Shown in pieces: positions 1-6,920 of a DNA stretch of 50,671 nt (position 1 is its first letter; every line of letters begins with the position of its first letter). The position numbers and the translations under genes were made by a program. Below the pieces are notes generated by a model that did no database searches, was not told where the DNA came from, and saw only the letters and a list, made by a program, of their open reading frames with translations. The DNA is from a virus. Location of the stretch: IMG/VR virus record IMGVR_UViG_3300017917_003276, positions 1 to 50,671 of that record. One strand, given 5' to 3'.

Positions 1-1111
1 CATGATTCTTGATATCCCAGCATGGGTCTGCAGGTCGCCAGCGGGTCGAGCAGCCACTGGCATCACCAGTTATATGGAAGCAGTACAGGGCACTTACATT
101 AACAATGAATATTTTATGAAGAACCGCACTGGTGCGTGTAAGTTCCTAAATGTTCTGCAGGGTGAAAATCACACAGAAGCAGATGATTGGTATGACCGCA
201 TGAAAAAATACTGCGACCCAAAGCAGTACGCTATGCCCTTTGAAGGTTGGGCCATGGGTGGTCAGAACATGTGTGATGTACACTTAATCTTGCGTAGACT
301 TGTAGCACTACGCTTCGACGGACTGTTAGAAAAAGGTCAACATGACTGGATGCACTTCCTAGGTACCAGTAAACTAGAGTGGGCCTGCTTGCTAACAGAT
401 ATTCAACGTGCTGTGAGAAAATATCATAATGAGAACTTTACCATTAGTTTTGACTGTGCTAGTCCTTTCCTTGCCTCAGCCAACGGGCAAATTTATATCC
501 AAACAGAAATCACTGACAGAGAAAAGTGGGTCTATAGAATGGTTCCTTCGGTAGACAATAAGAAGTATGCTACTGACGCACGTAGATTTGGTGATGCAGT
601 AATACAGGACAAAGTTTTTGAAAAGTTTACAGAAAGTCCCGTGAGCCTTCGATGCAATATCAATGATATCTGCGTATACAAAAAGGGCGACCTTAATAAA
701 ATTGGCAAGGAAGGCAAAACTTCCTGGGATAGTTTCAGTTATGCTATACAAATGGGACACAATGTATGGAGTCATATTACATCGGTACAGGAGGCCAATC
801 GTCAATACGACCAAAGTATTGTGCCTGGCATGTTAGTGCAAGAAAATTTTGACCGTATAATGTTTAGACAGTTAGTTGATGAAATCTTTGCTACTAATGA
901 TCGCGGTCGTGCTGAACAAATTATTGAAGACCATAGTAAGTATTGGGACAGTATCATTGGCACCAGAGGTGCCACTGGCAAAAGAATTCGTAATGCACAT
1001 ACTAAGTTTAACCAATTGTTTGAAACTGTTGAGGAATTTGAATACCACCGTGACGACAGCGGGTTAGATGAAGATAATCTAGATAATCTTGAAAATTCAA
1101 TGGAGGAATGA
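1..1111 (+). CDS. dpdA: TGT/DpdA-like transglycosylase, 5' partial
   Basis: The protein resembles tRNA-guanine transglycosylases and their phage DNA-acting relatives (DpdA), which swap guanine for a 7-deazaguanine base. Numbering from the ATG at base 2, I see LQGENH (residues 52-57, the QGG-like motif), GWAMGG (82-87, the GxxxGG substrate-pocket motif), HFLGTS (118-123) and FDCASPFLASANG (150-162), which matches the FDCxxPTRxxRNG box with the nucleophile Asp (here D151). A later GHNVWSHI stretch fits the family's C-terminal HN helix. The part carrying the general-base Asp of the DSGG region is missing, so the gene very probably begins left of the window and the ATG at base 2 is internal. It ends TGATG, coupled to the next gene. 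FolE, QueD and QueE in the same arm support DNA rather than tRNA modification, but this is inference. Confidence 0.75.
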   Translation, partial: MILDIPAWVCRSPAGRAATGITSYMEAVQGTYINNEYFMKNRTGACKFLNVLQGENHTEADDWYDRMKKYCDPKQYAMPFEGWAMGGQNMCDVHLILRRLVALRFDGLLEKGQHDWMHFLGTSKLEWACLLTDIQRAVRKYHNENFTISFDCASPFLASANGQIYIQTEITDREKWVYRMVPSVDNKKYATDARRFGDAVIQDKVFEKFTESPVSLRCNINDICVYKKGDLNKIGKEGKTSWDSFSYAIQMGHNVWSHITSVQEANRQYDQSIVPGMLVQENFDRIMFRQLVDEIFATNDRGRAEQIIEDHSKYWDSIIGTRGATGKRIRNAHTKFNQLFETVEEFEYHRDDSGLDEDNLDNLENSMEE

Positions 1112-1296
1112 TGAATCACCTTAAGTTGCAGCATCGTTTGGAACATCTAGAACAAAAGCACCGTGAACTTGACAAAGAGATCACAGAGTTGTATAATAAC
1201 TATGACAGTGATGATCACGTGCATCAGTTAAAGAAAGAACGACTACATGTCAAAGAAGAAATTAACAATCTCAAAGCACAATTGAAGGCAGCATGA
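1111..1296 (+). CDS. Small coiled-coil protein (YdcH/DUF465-like)
   Basis: This 61-residue, highly charged protein is predicted by eye to be one long helix (HRLEHLEQKHRELDKEI, then QLKKERLHVKEEINNLKAQL), which resembles the short two-helix YdcH/DUF465 family. Function unknown. GGAGG at 1102-1106 favours the ATG at 1111 over the one at 1108. Its start overlaps the stop of the dpdA-like gene and its stop overlaps the next ATG, so the three are probably co-translated. Confidence 0.7.
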   Translation: MNHLKLQHRLEHLEQKHRELDKEITELYNNYDSDDHVHQLKKERLHVKEEINNLKAQLKAA

Positions 1297-1829
1297 AACG
1301 AGAATATTCCTCAGGACAAAATGAAAGCGTTAGATTTTTCATCGGCAAAGAAATTGAACGCACACCAGCATACGGGATGAAGACCTTGTTTGTTGTAGGT
1401 CTGCAAAATGCAGATGAGATTCGTAAGAATTTGATAGATCCCTATACACAGATCTCCGAACCGGTGACTCACTTGTACTTTGGCGCTAATCAAAGTTTTA
1501 AGCCTGCAAGCAACAAAGAATGGCAACATTGGGATGTACTGCTCTGCGAATTTCTTGAGGAAGGTTATTGGGTTACTCTAGACTTTGATGTTTCACAGTT
1601 AACCGATGTACACGAAAGTGCAGTCAACGAATACCGCAGATTTATTCCTCAGATTTCAGTAAAAATTCCATACTTGCATTTGTTGAATTATAATGCTACA
1701 CTAAAGATTGATGATACTGGTTTTGAGGACACGAATCCTGGAGTATGGTGTCATAGGCTTCAAACTTTGACCTCACCGGAGGTATTCACTGGTTGGGATG
1801 AATACACCAAAGATGAGATTATCGAATGA
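1293..1829 (+). CDS. Conserved T4-like phage protein of unknown function
   Basis: This 178-residue soluble protein has no signal peptide or membrane segment. I recall similar sequences, with the ending IDDTGFEDTNPGVWCH followed by FTGWDEY, from T4-like cyanophages, where they also sit beside the next gene's family. No catalytic motif is recognised. It starts at an ATG overlapping the previous stop (ATGA) and overlaps the next gene by 4 bases. Its position between the dpdA-like gene and a T-fold-like protein hints at the 7-deazaguanine pathway, but nothing in the sequence proves that. Confidence 0.75.
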   Translation: MKREYSSGQNESVRFFIGKEIERTPAYGMKTLFVVGLQNADEIRKNLIDPYTQISEPVTHLYFGANQSFKPASNKEWQHWDVLLCEFLEEGYWVTLDFDVSQLTDVHESAVNEYRRFIPQISVKIPYLHLLNYNATLKIDDTGFEDTNPGVWCHRLQTLTSPEVFTGWDEYTKDEIIE

Positions 1830-2269
1830 TTAAAACCGAACGCGAAACCATTGACAGAATTACACAAGCAGCAGACCGCAAGATTTGGGTGACCTTCCGC
1901 AAAGAAGGCGTACACTGCTATCCTGCTGCGGGCACTGATCCTCAACTGGCCACAGGAGGCCCCGACGATGTATCGTTTCTTGCTAGTCCTCATCGCCACA
2001 TTTTCCATTTCAGGGTGTCAATCACTGTGTGGCACAACGACAGGGACATCGAGTTCATCCAGTTCAAACGCTGGCTTGAATCGCTGTACAATAGCAACGT
2101 TCTAGAACTCAACTATAAGAGTTGTGAAATGATTGCGGATGATCTTTATGTTAAGATCGCCCAACGGTATCCCAATCGCGATGTTCAAATTGAAGTCAGT
2201 GAAGATGGCGAAAATGGGTGTTCAATTGAGTACAACCGTACTCGTCCTTATCAATCTATTGTACTTTAA
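1826..2269 (+). CDS. HRH-motif protein, possible QueD/PTPS-like T-fold
   Basis: This 147-residue protein of T4-like cyanophage type carries SFLASPHRHIFHFRVSI near residues 50-66. It then has an IEFIQFKRWLES segment, a KSCEMIADDLYVKIAQ helix and VSEDGENGCSIEY near the end. The order matches landmarks of the 6-pyruvoyl-tetrahydropterin synthase/QueD T-fold: HGHxxxVxV, DFxxLK, the PTxENxA helix, and VxEtxxxxaxY. The catalytic Cys before the first His is absent, so if it is a T-fold it is probably not a classical QueD. The true queD-like gene is separate, at 12561. The family assignment is my inference from motif order. It overlaps its upstream neighbour by 4 bases and touches the next one. Confidence 0.7.
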   Translation: MIKTERETIDRITQAADRKIWVTFRKEGVHCYPAAGTDPQLATGGPDDVSFLASPHRHIFHFRVSITVWHNDRDIEFIQFKRWLESLYNSNVLELNYKSCEMIADDLYVKIAQRYPNRDVQIEVSEDGENGCSIEYNRTRPYQSIVL

Positions 2270-2280
2270 TGGAGAAACCT

Positions 2281-2472
2281 GTGGCAAATCTTAGTAAGTT
2301 GACAAAAGTAAATGATTCATTTACAGTATATCGTTACGACAATGGTTGGATGGTTGAAGTTGGTGGTCGCAATAAGAGCGAAGACTACAAGACTACCAAA
2401 ATTATCTGTAACACTGAAAACGAACTGCTTGAATTGATCAAGCAATACAACACATTTGAACTTGATTCCTAA
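2281..2472 (+). CDS. Small conserved phage protein
   Basis: This is a 63-residue protein of unknown function with alternating beta-like segments (FTVYRYDNGWMVEVGG). A GTG at 2281 preceded by GGAG at 2271-2274 gives correct ribosome-binding spacing, so I prefer it to the in-frame ATG at 2269, which overlaps the previous stop. It lies in the same tightly packed plus-strand run as its neighbours. Confidence 0.65.
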   Translation: MANLSKLTKVNDSFTVYRYDNGWMVEVGGRNKSEDYKTTKIICNTENELLELIKQYNTFELDS

Positions 2473-2483
2473 GGAGATTTATT

Positions 2484-2708
2484 GTGGCACATCCCGCCTG
2501 GCTTAACAAGTATCTTACCATGAAGCCCGAAGTCAAGCAAATTTTCAACGACCTAGAAGCATGGCACAACTACTGTAGGTTTAATATGATCAAGTATGAC
2601 CCTGCTGATCTGTACAAGAGTTCTGCCTACAGGGACTGGCAGGCTAAACGTAAGGCCAAACAGGCCAATCAAACAAGAGAAGGTGGATATCGAGGACGTA
2701 AGCAGTGA
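2484..2708 (+). CDS. Small basic conserved phage protein
   Basis: This 74-residue protein has a basic, low-complexity C-terminal tail (KRKAKQANQ, then GYRGRKQ) after a helical domain with WHNYCRFNMIKYDPADLYKS. Similar small proteins occur in T4-like cyanophages as I remember them. Function unknown; the basic tail could bind nucleic acid. It starts with GTG at 2484 after a strong AAGGAG at 2471-2476. Its stop overlaps the GTG of the next gene (GTGA). Confidence 0.7.
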   Translation: MAHPAWLNKYLTMKPEVKQIFNDLEAWHNYCRFNMIKYDPADLYKSSAYRDWQAKRKAKQANQTREGGYRGRKQ

Positions 2709-3805
2709 CAGTTTTTCTAGTTGATCTAGAAGCAGTTGAAACTAGGTACACGGGTCAATGGAAGACCCATGTACCCGAACTGCTGAAGGGAAAAGGACAT
2801 GATGTCAGAATTATTCAAGGGCCAGATGACATACCTAGTGCCACCACTCCTGGTGCTTTTCTTAACTTTGGCGGCACTAACATATACAAAGCACGGCAAG
2901 TTGAAGAAATGGGCAGACTATTTACCAACGGTAGCGTGGCTGCTGGCGATCATTTTTTGTTTACTGATGCCTGGCATCCTGGTATTATTAATCTCAAATA
3001 CATGTCCGAGTTGCTTGGAATCCCTGTCAAAATCCATGCTCTCTGGCACGCCGGGAGTTATGACCCCCAGGACTTTTTGGGCAGGCTAATTGGCGACGCG
3101 CCGTGGGTGCGACATGCAGAAAAGAGTTTCTTTCATGCCATTGACTACAACTACTTTGCCACAAACTTTCATATTAGAATGTTTGCTGAAAATCTACTAA
3201 ATGATAGTAGATCTTTGGAAAACCCATGGTGGGAAGAAGATCTTCAAGACATCCTTGATGGTAAGATTTCAAAGATTGTGCGCTCAGGTTGGCCTATGGA
3301 GTACCTTGAAGAAACTTTTGAGCAATATAGATCTAGACCCAGACACAATCGTGTGATTTTCCCGCATAGAATTGCTCCAGAAAAGCAAGTGGAAATCTTC
3401 CGAGACCTTGCTACAAGTATGCCTGAATATGAATGGGTGGTCTGTCAAGACCACCAGTTGACCAAACATGAGTATCATACTATGCTGGCGGAAAGTAAGA
3501 TCGTATTCAGTGCTAACCTGCAGGAAACCCTAGGTATCAGTTGCTACGAAGGTATGCTAGTAGGTGCTATGCCTATGGTACCTGATAGATTAAGTTATCG
3601 AGAAATGTACGATGACCATTTCCGTTATCCCAGTGAGTGGACTGAAGATTGGAACAGTTATCAACAGCACAAACATGAACTAATGGCTTTGATTGCAGAT
3701 CAAATGACCAACTTTAACTATCGTTGGAATCGAATTTACAATAATCTGCGCAGGCTAACTGCTGACTATTTTTCTGCAGATAATTTACTAAAAAATCTTG
3801 AATAG
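2705..3805 (+). CDS. GT-B glycosyltransferase (GT4-like)
   Basis: This 366-residue protein has two Rossmann-like halves. The C-terminal half contains NRVIFPHRIAPEKQVE (about residues 213-228) and SANLQETLGISCYEGMLVGA (about 268-287), the E(x)7E-type donor-sugar region of GT4-like enzymes. It would transfer a sugar from an activated donor to an unknown acceptor in the cytoplasm, for example modified DNA or a virion protein. The GTG start at 2705 overlaps the stop of the previous gene. It is followed directly, with overlap, by a shortened DegT-type aminotransferase, which suggests the pair makes and attaches an amino sugar. Confidence 0.8.
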   Translation: MTVFLVDLEAVETRYTGQWKTHVPELLKGKGHDVRIIQGPDDIPSATTPGAFLNFGGTNIYKARQVEEMGRLFTNGSVAAGDHFLFTDAWHPGIINLKYMSELLGIPVKIHALWHAGSYDPQDFLGRLIGDAPWVRHAEKSFFHAIDYNYFATNFHIRMFAENLLNDSRSLENPWWEEDLQDILDGKISKIVRSGWPMEYLEETFEQYRSRPRHNRVIFPHRIAPEKQVEIFRDLATSMPEYEWVVCQDHQLTKHEYHTMLAESKIVFSANLQETLGISCYEGMLVGAMPMVPDRLSYREMYDDHFRYPSEWTEDWNSYQQHKHELMALIADQMTNFNYRWNRIYNNLRRLTADYFSADNLLKNLE

Positions 3806-4382
3806 TCCCTTTGATAAAATTTTAGAGTTTGAGCAGGCACTGGCGCATTATACCGGTGCGCCATTTGCCATTGCAACCGATTGTTGCACTCACGCACTAG
3901 AACTGTGTTTGCGCTATCAGCGTCCGCATTTCGTTCACTTTACTGCTTATACATATTTGTCGGTACCTATGACCATGCACAAACTTGATATAGGATATAG
4001 TTATGTAGACGAAACATGGGAAGGTGAATATCCCATCTACGGCACTACTATCTGGGATAGTGCTAGGTTACTCAAACCTAACATGTACCGAACAGGACAT
4101 ATGCAGTGCCTAAGTTTTGGTCGTGACAAACCTTTGGAAATTGGTAGAGGTGGCGCAATTCTACTGGATGATGCCAAAGCCTACGAAACCATACTGAGAC
4201 AACGTTATGATGGTCGTGATCTAAGCATACTTCCGTGGCAAAATCAAAAGATTTTCTACGTGGGATACCATTATCGTATGAATCCAGAGGAAGCAGAAAT
4301 TGGATTAAAAAAATTGTCAACAGTTGATCCTAGACCTAAATATCATCAATATCCAGATCTTCGTAATATTATTATTCAATAA
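3798..4382 (+). CDS. Short DegT/DnrJ/EryC1-type aminotransferase
   Basis: This 194-residue protein has the core of the PLP-dependent sugar aminotransferase family. It shows FEQALAHYTGAPFAIATDCC near the N-terminus, an IWDSARL box in place of the usual DAA(Q)S, and SFGRDKPLEIGRGGAILLDD (about 107-126) with the candidate PLP lysine. Family members are usually 360-400 residues; the C-terminal small domain is largely missing. There is no frameshift remnant downstream, so it seems a genuinely short form, perhaps catalytically altered. The TTG start at 3798 lies inside the previous gene with no strong ribosome-binding site, implying coupling. A full-length relative is at 23629-24744. Confidence 0.72.
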   Translation: MNSPFDKILEFEQALAHYTGAPFAIATDCCTHALELCLRYQRPHFVHFTAYTYLSVPMTMHKLDIGYSYVDETWEGEYPIYGTTIWDSARLLKPNMYRTGHMQCLSFGRDKPLEIGRGGAILLDDAKAYETILRQRYDGRDLSILPWQNQKIFYVGYHYRMNPEEAEIGLKKLSTVDPRPKYHQYPDLRNIIIQ

Positions 4383-4383
4383 T

Positions 4384-4412
4384 TTGACAACGATCTAAAT
4401 ACATTATATAGT
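4384..4412 (+). promoter_or_regulatory. Sigma70-type promoter of folE
   Basis: TTGACA (4384-4389), a 17-base spacer and TATAGT (4407-4412). The predicted transcription start, near 4419, is only a few bases before the ATG at 4423. Confidence 0.8.
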
Positions 4413-4422
4413 AATAAACAAC

Positions 4423-5154
4423 ATGGCAATCCACTGCCTTAACATCGGAGAAAAACAATTGAGCGCATTTGAAATTAGTAAGATAATCAGAGAACGTATT
4501 GACGCAGCAGGCGGACGTTATTGGGCTGGCGACAACATCAGTGCTTACATCAGTGATGAAGAACGTGACCAACTGGTCAACGAACTCACTCTAAAGTTTG
4601 AGGGTGTACTAGATAGTCTTGTGATCGACAGGCACCGTGATCCTAACAGCCAAGGCACTGCACGTCGATTGGCTAAAATGTATATCTACGAAATTATGGC
4701 AGGTCGTTATGAACCTGCACCAGATGCTACAGCATTCCCCAACGACAGTCAAAACCGTTATGAAGGCATGCTGGTTGTTCGTTCAGAACTGCGCAGCATG
4801 TGCAGTCATCATCATCAACCAGTAAACGGTGTGGCCTACATCGGTATTATCGCTGCAGAAAAACTAATTGGTCTTAGCAAGTACACTCGTATTGCACAAT
4901 GGTGTGCTCGCCGCGGCACACTGCAAGAAGAACTCTGCAATGACATTGCTAGAGAAATTATGAAAGCAACTGGTGCTAAAGACGTAGGTGTTTATGTACA
5001 AGCTCAACACGGCTGCTGTGAAAATCGGGGGATAATGGCACACTCGAGTCTAACACAGACTACAGTCTTGCGGGGAGCATTTAAGGACGATATAGGAACC
5101 AAAAAGGAGTTTTTCGATAATATCAAACTCCAGCAGGATTTCTCTCCACGCTAA
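4423..5154 (+). CDS. folE: GTP cyclohydrolase I
   Basis: FolE converts GTP to 7,8-dihydroneopterin triphosphate, the first step toward 7-deazaguanine and also folate. The 243-residue protein has the zinc-site motif RSMCSHHHQP, then the family core IGLSKYTRIAQWCARR, and the second zinc Cys in HGCCENRGI. The C-terminal tail LTQTTVLRGAFKDD... is copied as a separate mini-gene at 5417. Two starts are possible: ATG 4423, which the promoter would make almost leaderless, or TTG 4459, which has GGAG at 4447-4450 and would give 231 residues. The TTG has the better ribosome-binding site. With queD and queE on the same strand, the product probably feeds 7-deazaguanine synthesis. Confidence 0.93.
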   Translation: MAIHCLNIGEKQLSAFEISKIIRERIDAAGGRYWAGDNISAYISDEERDQLVNELTLKFEGVLDSLVIDRHRDPNSQGTARRLAKMYIYEIMAGRYEPAPDATAFPNDSQNRYEGMLVVRSELRSMCSHHHQPVNGVAYIGIIAAEKLIGLSKYTRIAQWCARRGTLQEELCNDIAREIMKATGAKDVGVYVQAQHGCCENRGIMAHSSLTQTTVLRGAFKDDIGTKKEFFDNIKLQQDFSPR

Positions 5155-5167
5155 AATATTTTTTAAG

Positions 5168-5196
5168 TTTAAAATCAACTATGTTAAATTTATACT
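5168..5196 (+). promoter_or_regulatory. Possible sigma70-type promoter
   Basis: A weak TTTAAA (5168-5173), a 17-base spacer and a good TATACT (5191-5196). It is followed by GGAGG at 5210-5214 ahead of the ATG at 5223. The poor -35 box limits confidence. Confidence 0.45.
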
Positions 5197-5222
5197 TATT
5201 TATCAAATGGAGGCTGTGAAAA

Positions 5223-5420
5223 ATGAACGAATATTTTAAAAATCAAATAGAGCAAGGTGCTAAAGAGATGTTTTTCTATGGACTTGAGCATCCTGCTGAC
5301 GCTGCGGAAGACATTACGATCGAGATTAAGAGTCATAAAGGCACACTGGACACTTTTCCTAACTTGGAATATATCCGACACTTGAGCGAAGGTATTCCGT
5401 TATTTAAGGAACTGCAATGA
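5223..5420 (+). CDS. Small protein of unknown function
   Basis: This 65-residue acidic protein has no recognised motif. Its start is supported by GGAGG about 8 bases upstream and by a possible promoter in the preceding intergenic stretch. Its stop overlaps the ATG of the 34-codon FolE-tail mini-gene (ATGA), so the two should be translated together. It lies between folE and an NTF2-like gene. Confidence 0.65.
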   Translation: MNEYFKNQIEQGAKEMFFYGLEHPADAAEDITIEIKSHKGTLDTFPNLEYIRHLSEGIPLFKELQ

Positions 5421-5521
5421 CACAAACTACAGTGCTCAAGGGTGCTTTTAAGGATGACCCAGGGACTAAGAAAGAGTTCATGGATAATATTAAACTTCAA
5501 CAGGAGTTCGCTCCGCGATAA
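5417..5521 (+). CDS. 34-residue mini-gene duplicating the FolE C-terminal tail
   Basis: The peptide begins MTQTTVLKGAFKDDPGTKKE and ends KLQQEFAPR. It matches the last 34 residues of FolE at 28 of 34 positions. At DNA level, 17 codons differ silently, 6 differ in amino acid and 11 are identical. That excess of silent change suggests the peptide itself has been kept by selection and is not decaying debris. The ATG overlaps the previous stop (ATGA), and AAGGA at its end serves the next gene. It could be an assembly or regulatory mimic of the FolE multimer tail, or the remnant of an old folE duplication; function is unknown. Confidence 0.75.
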   Translation: MTQTTVLKGAFKDDPGTKKEFMDNIKLQQEFAPR

Positions 5522-5531
5522 GGAATTACAT

Positions 5532-5861
5532 ATGGACTTAAAAAATCAAGCACTGCGTTACTTTTACAAATTTTCAAACAAAGACCTGCAGGCATTGAAA
5601 ACCATGTTCGATGCTAGTGTTACTCTGAAAGACTGGAACATCGACATCATAGGGCTAGCAGGAGTACTGGACGCAAATCAAGATATTTTTGACAACGTTG
5701 AGTCTATCAAAGTTACTCCGTTGGCTATATATGAACAAAATCACACGGTCATAGCAGAACTAGATATTCTGGTTAACAATCTCGAACACCTTGCAGTAGT
5801 TGATGTAATTAAATTTAATGACAAAGGCTTAATTACATCAATCAGAGCCTACAAGGGATAA
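5532..5861 (+). CDS. NTF2/SnoaL-like protein
   Basis: This 109-residue protein has the sequence pattern of SnoaL-like/NTF2 cone-fold proteins: an N-terminal helix (ALRYFYKFSNKDLQALKTMF), then DASVTLKDW, then beta strands (HTVIAELDILVNN, LAVVDVIKFND) and the typical ending ITSIRAYKG. Members bind or isomerise small molecules; the substrate here is unknown. The start ATG 5532 has AAGGA at 5520-5524. I recall close relatives in T4-like cyanophages. Confidence 0.78.
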   Translation: MDLKNQALRYFYKFSNKDLQALKTMFDASVTLKDWNIDIIGLAGVLDANQDIFDNVESIKVTPLAIYEQNHTVIAELDILVNNLEHLAVVDVIKFNDKGLITSIRAYKG

Positions 5862-5864
5862 ACA

Positions 5865-6185
5865 ATGAACTATTTAAAATTTCATCTCGGCAAGATTTTT
5901 AGAAGTTACACGCAGTACTATTATAACAACAATGTCGCACAAGACATCAGTGTTTCTACCTCTCCCCAATACGGCCCCCGAAACCTAGTCGCTGGTAGTG
6001 ACGAGTTGGGACCTGGCAGTATAGATTTTAGAGTATGGTCAGCCAATGGCGGTGTAATTGTGCGAACCCAAAAATACGATGATGTCAAAGACCGCCACAG
6101 ATATAACATGTATGTTATCCCCGAGGGCGAAAATCTTCAAGACAACATTAGCAAGATTGTAACTATGGAATATCTAACACGATGA
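5865..6185 (+). CDS. Hypothetical phage protein
   Basis: This is a 106-residue protein with no recognised motif. It has a Tyr-rich N-terminal part (YTQYYYNN) and a predicted beta-rich middle. It starts 3 bases after the previous stop and overlaps the phosphoribosyltransferase gene by 4 bases, so it belongs to the same transcription unit. Confidence 0.65.
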   Translation: MNYLKFHLGKIFRSYTQYYYNNNVAQDISVSTSPQYGPRNLVAGSDELGPGSIDFRVWSANGGVIVRTQKYDDVKDRHRYNMYVIPEGENLQDNISKIVTMEYLTR

Positions 6186-6676
6186 AGATAAACAATAAAG
6201 AATACTATGATTACGTTCACGTACACGAGTGGATCGGCAAAATTGTGCGCCATATGTACAAGGATAACTGGCGTCCAGAGTACATTGTGGGACTCACCCG
6301 TGGAGGACTAATCCCCGCAGTGATCCTTAGCCACTACATTGATGTCCCCATGCACACACTCAAAGTCAGCCTACGAGATGGTGGCGATGTCGAATCCAAC
6401 TGCTGGATGGCCGATGATGCCTATGACGGTGTAAATATCCTTGTTGTTGATGATATAAACGATACAGGTGCTACACTAGAATGGATTACCAAAGATTGGC
6501 CTCTGAGTTGTCACCCTAAAGATAAACAGTGGTCAGAGGTATGGGGTAACAATGTAAGATTTGCCACACTAATTGATAATTTAAGCAGCAAGTTTTCTTA
6601 TAAAGTCAATTACACAGGTAAAGAAATCAACAAAGCAGAAGAAGATGTTTGGATTGTTTACCCGTGGGAGCGTTAA
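6182..6676 (+). CDS. Phosphoribosyltransferase (PRTase type I)
   Basis: This 164-residue protein has the PRPP-binding motif ILVVDDINDTGATL (about residues 89-102) and the upstream GLTRGGLIPAVILSHYIDVP typical of xanthine/hypoxanthine-type PRTases. It would join a base or regulatory ligand to phosphoribosyl pyrophosphate in the cytoplasm. Substrate cannot be told from the sequence; purine salvage or a role with 7-deazaguanine bases are both possible. It overlaps its neighbours on both sides (ATGA and TAATG). Confidence 0.85.
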   Translation: MKINNKEYYDYVHVHEWIGKIVRHMYKDNWRPEYIVGLTRGGLIPAVILSHYIDVPMHTLKVSLRDGGDVESNCWMADDAYDGVNILVVDDINDTGATLEWITKDWPLSCHPKDKQWSEVWGNNVRFATLIDNLSSKFSYKVNYTGKEINKAEEDVWIVYPWER

Positions 6677-6888
6677 TGAACTGGAATAAAATTGTAGGAT
6701 GGATTGCTAATGTAGTTACAATCGTAGGCGTTGTGTTGACCAGTTATGACGTATATCCTGCCAATCTAGCAGTGATGTTGGTGGCCAGTGCGATGTGGAT
6801 TACTACCGGCCTAATTTGGCGTCGGCCTGAACTTTGGACATTGAATGCCCTAATCTTTCTTATCTACTTACATGGATTAATTAAATAA
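6676..6888 (+). CDS. Small two-helix membrane protein
   Basis: This 70-residue protein has two or three hydrophobic segments: IVGWIANVVTIVGVVLTSY, NLAVMLVASAMWITTGLIW and a C-terminal ALIFLIYLHG. It is probably an inner-membrane protein of unknown role. The ATG at 6676 overlaps the previous stop (TAATG). An earlier in-frame start at 6649 would lie inside the phosphoribosyltransferase gene and is less likely. Confidence 0.7.
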   Translation: MNWNKIVGWIANVVTIVGVVLTSYDVYPANLAVMLVASAMWITTGLIWRRPELWTLNALIFLIYLHGLIK

Positions 6889-6920
6889 TTCTTCAATATT
6901 GATTACAAAAATTTATATAG

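Noticed and set aside
476-814. Long minus-strand open frames inside the first gene and inside the MoxR gene (15442-16326)
   Set aside because: They lie opposite genes with clear family motifs, have no ribosome-binding context and show no recognisable protein pattern.
2299-2327. TTGACA, 17-base spacer, TACAGT resembling a promoter
   Set aside because: It lies entirely within the coding part of the gene starting at 2281, and the neighbouring genes downstream are coupled with good ribosome-binding sites, so a chance match is more likely.
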